39,120 nucleotides of DNA. Source: Bacillus sp. MM2020_4. GTDB taxonomy: Bacteria; Bacillota; Bacilli; Bacillales; Cytobacillaceae. The stretch spans positions 1-39,120 of the forward strand of contig NZ_JAANMZ010000014.1 in the NCBI RefSeq assembly GCF_011250555.1, in the 5' to 3' direction. The notes beneath the pieces are model-generated. The model ran no database searches. It was not told the DNA's origin and saw only the letters and a program-made list of their open reading frames with translations. Positions 22,893 through 30,775 of this stretch are shown here, piece after piece. The position numbers and the translations under genes were made by a program. Positions within the stretch are counted from its first letter, which is position 1; every line of letters begins with the position of its first letter.

Positions 22893-22976
22893 AAACGAGT
22901 GAATCCGAACTACTTTACCCTCACTTTAACTGCAAAGGCAGCAAAAGTTTCGAGGTTCCTTCCAAACTATCAACCT

Positions 22977-23981
22977 CTACCCGTAAATTTGATCAATTAT
23001 CTGTGAAACTTGCAGAGCCTCCTCCGGCAGGACAAGTGGTTTCTCTAAACCTAAGCAGGCATGTATAAAATTTTTCGCTTGCGGGATGCCTGGATCATCC
23101 TCCCCTGGAAGCCACACCGGCTCACTATTTACCAACATTCCCTTCTTTGTTGTATAGAGCTCAAGGGGAAATACACTTAACCCGCCCTCTGTACCAGATA
23201 TACTTAAATGCTCACGATCCCCTTTTATATTTGCAGACCATGATGTTTCAAAAAGTAATGAAGCGCCAGTTTCAAATGTCATATAGGCCGTTACATGATC
23301 ATCAACAGCAAATGTCTCATGATTAAATGCACCAAGAAGGTTCACTTGATTAGGGGTTTTGCTTAATGCATTATACGTACTTCCCAATACGGTCGTATGT
23401 TTTGGATTCCCCATCAGCCATAGTGCTAAATCAAGGAGGTGACAACCATAATCAATGAGACTTCCACCACCTTGAAGTGCTTTATCGGTGAAAACTCCCC
23501 AGCCGGGAACTTTGCGCCTCCTTAAGGCTTGAACCCTAATCACGAGAGGGGTTCCAATTTCTTCGATACACAACTTCGCAGCTTGAGCTTCTTTCTTAAA
23601 TCGATAATGGTAAGCGATAGCTAGAACCTTTTCTGCCTTTTTAGCTGCTGCCATCATTTCTTCACATTCATTCCCACTTAGGGCCATTGGCTTTTCACAT
23701 AGGACGTGAATGCCTGCATTCAGTGCCGCAATTGAAATTTCAGCGTGGAATTTATTGGGTGTACAAATACAAACAGCATCTACTTTACCGAAAAGATCCT
23801 GATAATCTTCAAACACGTAAGGGATAGCGTATTTTTCCGCTACCAACTTCACTTTATCAATATGATCACCACTTATCGCCGTTACCGTACAAATCTCGTT
23901 TAATGTTAGAAAGGCTGGGATATGACGGCTTTCTGCGATCCTCCCAGCTCCAATAATTCCTACACGAAGTTTTTTCACCAC
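22977..23981 (-). CDS. Gfo/Idh/MocA-family NAD(P)-dependent oxidoreductase
   Basis: A 334-residue dehydrogenase. The Rossmann fold starts KLRVGIIGAGRIAESRHIPA, the catalytic Lys is in HVLCEKPMALS (near residue 97), and the C-terminal sheet domain carries GGGSLIDYGCHLLDLALWLM (about 170-190) with its conserved Asp and His. The family oxidises or epimerises sugars and inositols. It is the last gene of the mannoside operon, but a terminator-like hairpin lies between it and the GH130 gene (24023-24060), so it is probably made at a lower level. GTG start; a second GTG three bases on (23978) is equally possible given GAAGGTG upstream. Substrate unknown. Confidence 0.88.
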   Translation of the reverse strand: MVKKLRVGIIGAGRIAESRHIPAFLTLNEICTVTAISGDHIDKVKLVAEKYAIPYVFEDYQDLFGKVDAVCICTPNKFHAEISIAALNAGIHVLCEKPMALSGNECEEMMAAAKKAEKVLAIAYHYRFKKEAQAAKLCIEEIGTPLVIRVQALRRRKVPGWGVFTDKALQGGGSLIDYGCHLLDLALWLMGNPKHTTVLGSTYNALSKTPNQVNLLGAFNHETFAVDDHVTAYMTFETGASLLFETSWSANIKGDREHLSISGTEGGLSVFPLELYTTKKGMLVNSEPVWLPGEDDPGIPQAKNFIHACLGLEKPLVLPEEALQVSQIIDQIYG

Positions 23982-24022
23982 TACACCTTCTCATCGTAAG
24001 AGATCGTAAAATACCTTTCATA

Positions 24023-24060
24023 CAAAAATGACAGAGAGGTAAACCCCGCTGTCATTTTTT
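24023..24060 (-). terminator. Terminator-like hairpin inside the mannoside operon
   Basis: AAAATGACAG (24025-24034) and CTGTCATTTT (24049-24058) form a 10-bp stem with a 14-nt loop, with T-runs on either strand. It lies between the second GH130 gene and the oxidoreductase gene and could attenuate the downstream gene. Confidence 0.7.
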
Positions 24061-24086
24061 TGATCGAACCTTCTATTTTCCCTGCC

Positions 24087-24977
24087 TTAAAATACAACGT
24101 CCTTCTTTGCAATGGCAGCAACACCAATAGCAGTGTCTGCACCGCCATAATAGACATAATACGTATCATTTAGTTCAACCTGACCACCGCTGAACACAAC
24201 GTTTGGTACACACCCTTCTTTTTCCCAGGTTAGTTCAGGTTCAAAGATTGGCTCCTTTAATCGCGCCAAGACCTTGGACGGATCCTGCTTATCCAATAGG
24301 GCTGCCCCTAAGCGATACACTTTATGACGATCAACCGCATGATAGAATAACAACCAGCTATCCTCCCGTTCAATAGGAGGACCGGCAGCACCAATCTTTT
24401 CACTTTCCCACGAATTAGGAATGGGTTCCATAATGACTTTATGGTTATCAAAGTCATAGAGATTCTCAGATTCACATAGCCAAATGGCCGGCATGCGCCG
24501 ATGCAATAAGAGGTACTTCCCGTTCACTTTTCGCGAAAATAAGGCACCATCCTTATTCGGCTCATCCAATAACACCCTGCGATTCTCCCAGGTAAGGAGA
24601 TTCTTCGAGGTAGCCAAGGACATCCTGAAATCTCCCTTAAATCGTGCACCATAGCCGGTATACACCATATAAAATGTATCATCAATTTTGGTAATCCTCG
24701 GATCCTCTACTCCCCAAGACTCTTGAGCACCCTCCCCCACCATAACGGGTAGATCCAGACGGGAAAAATCAACGCCGTTTCTACTTACCGCATAGCCAAT
24801 TGATGAGGTATATTCACCATGTTTACCGTCACAAACATTATCAGTGGCGCGGTACAAGAGATGAACTAACCCATTTTCAGCAATAGCCCCAGTATTAAAA
24901 ACAGCTGTTTTTTCCCACTCATGTTGAGGGATAGGGGATAAAATTGCTTGTTCTGTTACCCGTTTTAGCTGAAACAT
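24087..24977 (-). CDS. GH130 beta-mannoside phosphorylase, 296 residues
   Basis: A five-bladed propeller enzyme of glycoside hydrolase family 130, which cleaves beta-mannosides with phosphate to give alpha-mannose-1-phosphate. The catalytic Asp is in GVEDPRITKIDDTFYMVYTG (Asp near residue 92). GKYLLLHRRMPAIWL carries the phosphate-binding His-Arg. Near the end WEKEGCVPNVVFSGG and YYVYYGGADTAIGVA are standard. Only seventeen bases separate it from the first GH130 gene, and AGGAGG precedes the ATG. Paired GH130 genes are known from 1,2-beta-mannan degraders (e.g. Thermoanaerobacter), where one enzyme acts on oligomers and the other on the disaccharide; that split is plausible here but the linkage is not proven. 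Confidence 0.88.
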   Translation of the reverse strand: MFQLKRVTEQAILSPIPQHEWEKTAVFNTGAIAENGLVHLLYRATDNVCDGKHGEYTSSIGYAVSRNGVDFSRLDLPVMVGEGAQESWGVEDPRITKIDDTFYMVYTGYGARFKGDFRMSLATSKNLLTWENRRVLLDEPNKDGALFSRKVNGKYLLLHRRMPAIWLCESENLYDFDNHKVIMEPIPNSWESEKIGAAGPPIEREDSWLLFYHAVDRHKVYRLGAALLDKQDPSKVLARLKEPIFEPELTWEKEGCVPNVVFSGGQVELNDTYYVYYGGADTAIGVAAIAKKDVVF

Positions 24978-24994
24978 ACATTCCTCCTAAACTC

Positions 24995-26074
24995 TTAAAC
25001 ACCTAAGCATTTATAGATTTCATCCACGGTAATTTCCGCCAAAGCCATGACGTTATCGGCACCACCGTAATATATTTTCACATTATTTCCCTCTGCCACG
25101 ACGCCGCATGAGAAAACAACATTTCCAAAGAATCCTTCTACTTCATATACGGCTTCAGGCTCAAGGATCGGCTCTGACGTTTTAGCCAAAATTTTAGTAG
25201 GATCTTCAAGATCTAATAACACAGCTCCAAGAGTATAACGGTTGGTTTCATCGGCACCATGATAAATTTCAATCCAACCCTTTTCCGTCCTAAATGGTAC
25301 GGCACCCCCGCCTATCTTCTGTGACTGCCAGCCCTCACCAACGCCCATCAAGAATTCATGTTTCCCCCAGTGAAGTAAGTCAGGGGAGGAAGCCGTCCAC
25401 ATTTGCGCCCGGCCAATTTGTTTCGGAACAGGACGATGCAGGGCAAAATAGTGCCCATTAATTTTTTCAGGGAAAATAGTGACATCTCTATTTTCAGTCG
25501 TAAAAATAATCCCTAGTCTTTCTACCGTTACAAAGTCTTTTGTTCTTGCTAGGGCCGTTGTAATCCCCTTTTCACTTACCGCCGTATAATTAATGTAATA
25601 CCATCCATCAATAAAGGTTATTCGGGAATCCTCTGTACCAAATGCTTCATATTGATTATCTGGAAAAATAAAGGCATGATCGTCTACTTCAAAGTCCACA
25701 CCATTTTTGCTTCGAGCCAAACGTAAGTGAGACATACTCGTAAGGTAAACATACGTATCAATATCCTTTTGTTTTACTTTACGCGGGTCAGAAAAGTCAT
25801 ATCGGCTATCACTCTTATCCATTTCATGAATGGTTAATTGGTAGTGGCCGTCCACTTCCTTTAATACAGGTACTCGTAACACACTCTCATTAGCCTGAAC
25901 AGGTCTTTCCGCTACGCGCAATAGCAAAATCGTTTCATCCTGATAGGTAGCTACACCAGCATTAAAAACACATTCTACCGTAAAATCCTCCCGGAGGGGC
26001 GACACATCTGCTGGTGTCAAAATAGGATTATGTTCATAGCGATTTATATTTACTTTCCTTGTTTTCGTGTTCAT
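24995..26074 (-). CDS. GH130 beta-mannoside phosphorylase, 359 residues
   Basis: The larger of two GH130 enzymes. RYEHNPILTPADVSPLRED opens the fold, FNAGVATYQDETILLLRVAE forms the first blade, and AFGTEDSRITFIDGWYYINY holds the catalytic Asp (near residue 145; the usual Pro of EDPR is Ser here). GHYFALHRPVPKQIG carries the phosphate-binding pair and FGNVVFSCGVV with IYYGGADNVMALA closes it. ATG at 26074 is chosen because AGAGGGTGA lies just upstream; the GTG at 26083 overlaps it. It is 21 bp after the permease gene. It probably acts on an imported beta-manno-oligosaccharide. Confidence 0.88.
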   Translation of the reverse strand: MNTKTRKVNINRYEHNPILTPADVSPLREDFTVECVFNAGVATYQDETILLLRVAERPVQANESVLRVPVLKEVDGHYQLTIHEMDKSDSRYDFSDPRKVKQKDIDTYVYLTSMSHLRLARSKNGVDFEVDDHAFIFPDNQYEAFGTEDSRITFIDGWYYINYTAVSEKGITTALARTKDFVTVERLGIIFTTENRDVTIFPEKINGHYFALHRPVPKQIGRAQMWTASSPDLLHWGKHEFLMGVGEGWQSQKIGGGAVPFRTEKGWIEIYHGADETNRYTLGAVLLDLEDPTKILAKTSEPILEPEAVYEVEGFFGNVVFSCGVVAEGNNVKIYYGGADNVMALAEITVDEIYKCLGV

Positions 26075-26095
26075 TGGGTTCACCCTCTAGAAGTT

Positions 26096-26923
26096 TTATT
26101 TAAAGACAAATTGGATTCCTTGTGTAAAGTTTTTCCGGAAAATGATAAACAAAATGATGATTGGCAGCGTCAGCACAACCGATGCTGCATACATCGGACC
26201 AGGATAGGCCGCATATGGCCCAAACATTTGTGCAAGAAGAACGTTAATTGTTAATAAGCTCTCATCTTTAACGACCAACATATCCCATAACAATTCCACC
26301 CATCTTTCCATGAATAGAAATAAAAAGATGATTGTCGTAATACCCTTAGACATAGGTACGACGATTTTCCAGATCACTTGTAAAGTGGTGGCCCCATCCA
26401 TTTTAGCCGCTTCAATCACCTCATCAGGCAAAGCACGAAAGAAGTTAACATATAAGAATATGGCCCACAAGCTTACTGTTTTTGGCAAAATCATGCCCCA
26501 GTACGTATCATAGAGACCTAGATTTTTCACAATCAAGAAAGTCGGAATTAACATGATGATCGCTGGGAAAAACATTTGAAATAATATTACGTTGTTTAAT
26601 ATACCTTTTCCCCTAAACGGAACCTTCGCCAAGGCGTAAGCAGCTAGGGCACCTGTCACAACCATCAGAACGGTAGAGGCAGTGGTTACAATAATACTGT
26701 TGAAGAAGGCACGCAGCCAAGGCTTCGTCGCCACCTCATCGCTTCCTAAAAACATCCATTCATACGAACGCAACGTTAATTTATTGGGGATAAATCCTTT
26801 ATCCACTTGATCCCAAGGTGCAAGGGAACTAATAATCATATAGGCATAGGGATACACCATGACAAGAAGAATCAAGATGGCTAGAATATACAGCAACGTT
26901 GTTTTCAGCCTTTTACCACCCAT
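26096..26923 (-). CDS. ABC sugar permease, MalG type
   Basis: A 275-residue inner-membrane subunit of a carbohydrate ABC importer (CUT1 family) with six transmembrane helices. The EAA motif that docks the ATPase is EVIEAAKMDGATTLQVIWKI followed by VVPMSKG (about 184-210). ATG at 26923 has GGGGGG upstream and overlaps the end of the preceding permease gene by 11 bases, so the two are co-translated. No ATP-binding subunit is encoded nearby; CUT1 systems of Bacillus commonly share an MsmX-type ATPase encoded elsewhere. Confidence 0.92.
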   Translation of the reverse strand: MGGKRLKTTLLYILAILILLVMVYPYAYMIISSLAPWDQVDKGFIPNKLTLRSYEWMFLGSDEVATKPWLRAFFNSIIVTTASTVLMVVTGALAAYALAKVPFRGKGILNNVILFQMFFPAIIMLIPTFLIVKNLGLYDTYWGMILPKTVSLWAIFLYVNFFRALPDEVIEAAKMDGATTLQVIWKIVVPMSKGITTIIFLFLFMERWVELLWDMLVVKDESLLTINVLLAQMFGPYAAYPGPMYAASVVLTLPIIILFIIFRKNFTQGIQFVFK

Positions 26924-27800
26924 TTTTAGCCCCCCATTTCTCAAAGATCTTTTTAAAGATGGATATAGATAAGAAGGTCACAATCGCATTAAAGATGGCA
27001 ATTGTCGCTCCATATCCTGTATTTAATTTATTAAAAGCTTCATTATAAATTTCAATATACCAAGTATTGGTAGATAAATTCGGACCACCGTTGGTTAATA
27101 CATATGGTTCTGTAAAGATATGAAAGACAACACCGATAGCCAGAATAGTCACAGTAAATAGAGCAGGATATAATAATGGAAGTGTGATTTTCCACAGCTG
27201 CTTCCACTTCGTAACACCATCAATTAAGGCTGCCTCATAAACATCCTTCGGAATACTTTCCAATCCAGCAATTAGGATTAAGGCATAATATCCGCCGAAC
27301 TTCCAAACCATCATTAATACGATGATGATGGGAGTGAGCTGTTCAGAGTTCAACCAATCAATGTTGAGATTCCATGTTTCACGCAGCCAGATGTTAAGCG
27401 GGCTATCATAGCTGAGAACACCGCGCACGACAATGGATGAGGCTACACCTGAAGCAAGATACGGCAGGAAGTAACCAATGATAAATATGCTCTTGTAACG
27501 TGGGAGCGCATTGACTAATGTAGCTAAAAGGAGCGATAGACATAGAACAAGTGGAATGTACATAAATAGAAACTTAAAGGTTACAAAAAATGCGGCACGG
27601 ACACCTTCATCGAAAAATGCCTCGTTATAATTTTGCACTCCGATCCATTCCATGACCGGCGAAATCAAGTTCCAATCGGTAAAAGACATATAAAATGCCC
27701 AGCCCAATGGGATTAAGAAAAATACTAGAGAATAGATAAGGTAAGGGCTGGTCAATGACCAGCCTGTTACCTCATGTATCTTGTTGACTTTAGGGCGCAT
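26913..27800 (-). CDS. ABC sugar permease, MalF type
   Basis: A 295-residue partner permease of the CUT1 importer with six transmembrane helices. The first is YLIYSLVFFLIPLGWAFYMS, and the EAA loop is DVYEAALIDGVTKWKQLWKI followed by TLPLLYPALF (about 202-232). GGGGGATTTTTC precedes the ATG. It forms a heterodimer with the downstream MalG-type subunit and receives sugar from the lipoprotein encoded 13 bp upstream. Confidence 0.92.
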   Translation of the reverse strand: MRPKVNKIHEVTGWSLTSPYLIYSLVFFLIPLGWAFYMSFTDWNLISPVMEWIGVQNYNEAFFDEGVRAAFFVTFKFLFMYIPLVLCLSLLLATLVNALPRYKSIFIIGYFLPYLASGVASSIVVRGVLSYDSPLNIWLRETWNLNIDWLNSEQLTPIIIVLMMVWKFGGYYALILIAGLESIPKDVYEAALIDGVTKWKQLWKITLPLLYPALFTVTILAIGVVFHIFTEPYVLTNGGPNLSTNTWYIEIYNEAFNKLNTGYGATIAIFNAIVTFLSISIFKKIFEKWGAKNGW

Positions 27801-27813
27801 GAAAAATCCCCCT

Positions 27814-29139
27814 TTATTTAATGGCCGATTCTACGTTCTTTTTCACATCATTCCAAGCATCTTTAGGTGAGCTTTTCCCTTGCAAGACAGGAATAAGTCC
27901 TTTATCACCAATAGCTGTTTGAATATCTACAAAATTGGCATTATCGATAGCTGGGACACTATTTTTCACTGAATTGGCATACGTTTTGAGTTCTGTGTAC
28001 TTGTTTAAAAGCTCATCGAATGCCTTATCATCTAAATTATCGCGTGCAGGGATTAGATTTGTGGTTTCTAACCATTTCACATCATGCTGGATATCTGAGA
28101 ACACCCAGTTGGCAAAATCAAAGGCTGCTTGTTGTTGTTCTTTCGTTGCCGTTGCATAAATGACCAGTCCTTTTGAGTCCGCTACCGTTTTCACGTCTTC
28201 AGTAGACACTCCGTCTGGTACTGGTGGACTAGCTACGGCAAAATTTTGTCCTTCTTTTAAATCTGGATATTTTTCACGTAGTGCTTTAAATTTGAACGGC
28301 ACCATCTGTGTTGCTACGCTCAGGCCCGTTTCAAATGGATCGGTTGACTTTTGTGATAACAAGAGCCCCTCTTTATTCAGGTCATCAAGGAATGAAAGTA
28401 CTTCCGTTCCATTCTTATCTTTCGCAACGAACTTGTTTCCTTCAATAAATGCATTACCATTGCTTGCTGCATCATAAAGAGTGAGGAAATCCCACCATCT
28501 TTTATACCAAGCATTATTCATAAAATCAGCATTGGCCCAAACCATTTTTTCCGGGTATTTTGCTTTTAGTTTCTTACCCGCTTCTAACACTTCGCTATAG
28601 GTTTTTGGCACCTCGTTGACACCAGCTTCTTTTAATATATCTGTGCGCCATACAAACAAAGATGGGTTAGAGAATACTGGAAGTACATATTGATGCTTGT
28701 CGCTGAAAGTCCATCCTTCCATAATGTTCTTCATATTTCGCTTTTCTACAGTTTCATCGAAGCTTTTAAAGCTATCAAGCGGAACAATCGCTTTGTTTTC
28801 TGCTAGTTGTGCGGCAAATCCACGGAATACATTCTCAGACATAGTAGGTGCCGTTCCGCCAGCGATAGCAGATTGAATACCTGCTTCTGACGTTGGTGAC
28901 TCAGGCATTGCACTTACATTGATTTTTACATTTGGATGATCTTTTGTATATTCGACCGCCATGTTCTCCCAAAATGCTTGTTGTTGAGGAACTGGCGCTG
29001 ACCAGAAATCAATTTCAACTGTTTTTGAATCAGATGATGATGTTTTTTCATCGGCTTTATCTTTTTGGCAACCAGCCAAAACCATCGATGATGCTACAAC
29101 AGATAGCAGCATCCCCTTAACAAATTTTTTCGGTTTCAT
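27814..29139 (-). CDS. Extracellular sugar-binding lipoprotein of an ABC importer
   Basis: A 441-residue solute-binding protein. A lipoprotein signal (KFVKGMLLSVVASSMVLAGC, lipobox LAGC, lipidated Cys24) anchors it to the outer face of the membrane. A Ser/Lys-rich linker and a family-1 sugar-binding fold follow (VEIDFWSAPVPQQQAFWENM at the start, AIAGGTAPTMSE in the hinge region). First gene of the operon, with AGGAGG before the ATG, so it is made in the largest amount. From its neighbours the ligand should be a beta-mannoside or manno-oligosaccharide. An aromatic-rich segment (NNAWYKRWWDF, near 205) may line the sugar site. Confidence 0.93.
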   Translation of the reverse strand: MKPKKFVKGMLLSVVASSMVLAGCQKDKADEKTSSSDSKTVEIDFWSAPVPQQQAFWENMAVEYTKDHPNVKINVSAMPESPTSEAGIQSAIAGGTAPTMSENVFRGFAAQLAENKAIVPLDSFKSFDETVEKRNMKNIMEGWTFSDKHQYVLPVFSNPSLFVWRTDILKEAGVNEVPKTYSEVLEAGKKLKAKYPEKMVWANADFMNNAWYKRWWDFLTLYDAASNGNAFIEGNKFVAKDKNGTEVLSFLDDLNKEGLLLSQKSTDPFETGLSVATQMVPFKFKALREKYPDLKEGQNFAVASPPVPDGVSTEDVKTVADSKGLVIYATATKEQQQAAFDFANWVFSDIQHDVKWLETTNLIPARDNLDDKAFDELLNKYTELKTYANSVKNSVPAIDNANFVDIQTAIGDKGLIPVLQGKSSPKDAWNDVKKNVESAIK

Positions 29140-29187
29140 ATACTTTCCTCCTAGTAAATAGTTGCACCAACCAATCCTTGTGAAGGA

Positions 29188-29202
29188 ATGAAACCGTTCA
29201 CA
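29188..29202. promoter_or_regulatory. CcpA cre site of the mannoside operon
   Basis: ATGAAACCGTTCACA fits the catabolite-responsive element consensus WTGNAANCGNWNNCW at every fixed position. It lies about 35-45 bp downstream of the predicted start of the minus-strand operon transcript, a position where CcpA blocks elongation or initiation. It implies repression by glucose. Confidence 0.75.
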
Positions 29203-29210
29203 ATCAGCGG

Positions 29211-29307
29211 TACTTGAATGGGCTTGATTGCCCTTGAATAAAATATACTACCATTCAAGTAAAACTTCAAGACATTTTTCAAGTAAATTAACTTTAATTA
29301 ACTTGAA
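29211..29307. promoter_or_regulatory. CTTGAA/TTCAAG operator cluster with the operon promoter
   Basis: TACTTGAATGG (29211-29221) and its exact inverse CCATTCAAGTA (29251-29261) are 40 bp apart. Further half-sites lie at about 29233 (CTTGAA), 29265 (CTTCAAG), 29278 (TTCAAGT) and 29301 (ACTTGAA). The minus-strand promoter (TTGAAG at 29265-29270, TATATT at 29242-29247, 17-bp spacer) is embedded among them. Likely operators of the adjacent LacI-type regulator. Confidence 0.6.
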
Positions 29308-29314
29308 CTAGTGA

Positions 29315-29343
29315 TTTACTTTCATTAAAATAAGTTCTATAAT
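29315..29343 (+). promoter_or_regulatory. Promoter of the LacI-type regulator gene
   Basis: TTTACT (29315-29320) and TATAAT (29338-29343) are 17 bp apart. The predicted start is about 45 bp before the ATG at 29395. Confidence 0.55.
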
Positions 29344-29394
29344 ATGAGATATATCTGATTGGACGGTATAACCGATTCTTAAGGAGTACTGAGA

Positions 29395-30453
29395 ATGAAG
29401 AAACGAAGAAAAATCACAATGAAAGATATCTCTGATAAATTAGGTATCTCCATAAATGCTGTATCACTTGCACTAAACAATAAATATGGTGTAAGTGAAG
29501 AAACTAGGAATGATGTCTTGCGAATGGCCGACGAGCTTGGCTATTTTTCCGATACGCAGCCTAAATCCGTACAAGTAAACAATGAAAATATATGCTTATT
29601 ATTGAACAATCGTTATCTTCGTAATCCCTCTTTTTATTCCAAAGTTGTATTCGGTATTGAGGAGGAGGCAAAGCAAGGGCCAGAACCATTAGATCTTATT
29701 GTCAACTTCTTTAATGATGATCAATTACAGATTCCTTCCTGTATTGAGCAAAATAAAGTAGTTGGAATTTTGATAGTGGGGAAAATAAAGGATGCCTTTC
29801 TTGAAGAACTTTCAGCATTCGGGATTCCAATTGTCCTGGTCGACCATTTTTCCCATACTCATGCAATGGATGCCATTTTGACACAAAATGCTGCCGGCGC
29901 TTATCTCGCAACCCAGCATGTCATTAATAGAGGCCATTATGCCATTGGGTATGTAGGCGATATTGACTTCTCATTAAGTTTTAAAGAACGATGGTTTGGA
30001 TTCTATACCTGCGCGAGAGAAATGGGAATTTGCGATGATTTGCATCTTTCCCATTTGTTCAAGTATTCTATCACCAAAAATATTGCTCATGCGGTCATGG
30101 ATAAGGACTACCAATTTCTCGCGAACACAATTAAACGGTTAGAGGAATTTCCAACGGCATGGGTTTGTTGTAATGATGAAACGGCCGCTGCCATGTATCA
30201 TGCTCTTGAACTGTTAGGAATAAAAGTACCTGAGCAAGTATCTCTAGTAGGGTTTGATGATACGGAAATTTATAATATTTTAGAAATGGGACTTACCACC
30301 ATCCATGTCATGAAGGAAACAATGGGGAAAACTGCCCTGCAAACATTAATTGAACGGATTAAGAAACCAACGAATGTCAGCAAAACCATCAGCCTGCCGG
30401 TTACACTTGCAGAGAGAGGCTCTGTCAGGAATATGAATACCTCACAAGAGTAG
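29395..30453 (+). CDS. LacI-family transcriptional regulator of the mannoside operon
   Basis: A 352-residue regulator. The N-terminal helix-turn-helix and hinge are ITMKDISDKLGISINAVSLA followed by LNNKYGVSEETRNDVLRMAD (about 7-47). The recognition helix reads INAVSLALN rather than the common TVSRALN, so its DNA site may be unusual. A periplasmic-binding-type effector domain follows (about 65-350), with GYVGDIDFSLSFKERWFGF near 183 and VSLVGFDDTEIYNILEMGLT near 280. AAGGAGT precedes the ATG. It is divergent from the ABC/GH130 operon and probably represses it until a mannoside effector binds. It ends at a strong terminator. Confidence 0.92.
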   Translation: MKKRRKITMKDISDKLGISINAVSLALNNKYGVSEETRNDVLRMADELGYFSDTQPKSVQVNNENICLLLNNRYLRNPSFYSKVVFGIEEEAKQGPEPLDLIVNFFNDDQLQIPSCIEQNKVVGILIVGKIKDAFLEELSAFGIPIVLVDHFSHTHAMDAILTQNAAGAYLATQHVINRGHYAIGYVGDIDFSLSFKERWFGFYTCAREMGICDDLHLSHLFKYSITKNIAHAVMDKDYQFLANTIKRLEEFPTAWVCCNDETAAAMYHALELLGIKVPEQVSLVGFDDTEIYNILEMGLTTIHVMKETMGKTALQTLIERIKKPTNVSKTISLPVTLAERGSVRNMNTSQE

Positions 30454-30461
30454 CAATAACT

Positions 30462-30503
30462 AAGGAAGGTCCTACCCCAGTGGATAGGACCTTCCTTTTT
30501 TAT
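30462..30503 (+). terminator. Terminator of the LacI-type regulator gene
   Basis: AAGGAAGGTCCTA pairs with TAGGACCTTCCTT across a 9-nt loop and is followed by TTTTT. Confidence 0.9.
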
Positions 30504-30599
30504 TTGTCCAAGTCAAGTATGAACCTGCACTTCGGGCTAGACTATTCTCCGGCTGTGACAAGCACCGGATATTCGCGTTGATTTAATTAACTTAATTAG

Positions 30600-30729
30600 T
30601 ATCCCGACCCCTCTAATACTGGAAGGGGATTCCCAGTTTTTGTAGAATTGATTCCCGAATTTGTAGAATAAGTTTTAATTTTGAAGAAAAATCTCCTCAA
30701 TTGTAGATTTCCTTAGCTATTTTGTAGAA
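30600..30729 (-). repeat. Phased TTCTACA module, copy D (inverted)
   Basis: On the minus strand TTCTACA-type heptamers begin at 30729, 30708 (ATCTACA), 30688 (TTCTTCA), 30668 and 30647; spacing is 21, 20, 20 and 21, the same as copies B and C. The inverted repeat CTGGGA-ATCCCC-TTCCAG (30619-30636) follows, with outer pair C-G where copies A and B have T-A. The terminal hairpin is degenerate. It lies between convergent genes; the rest of the 30454-30775 gap has no gene. Confidence 0.85.
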
Positions 30730-30775
30730 TTCCAACCCAAACCTTTTTCAACTGAAACAAGCAACCCAAGACAAA

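Noticed and set aside
22977..29139. Novel polysaccharide biosynthesis cluster
   Set aside because: The ABC importer orientation, lipoprotein binding protein, phosphorylases and cre site all point to sugar uptake and catabolism.
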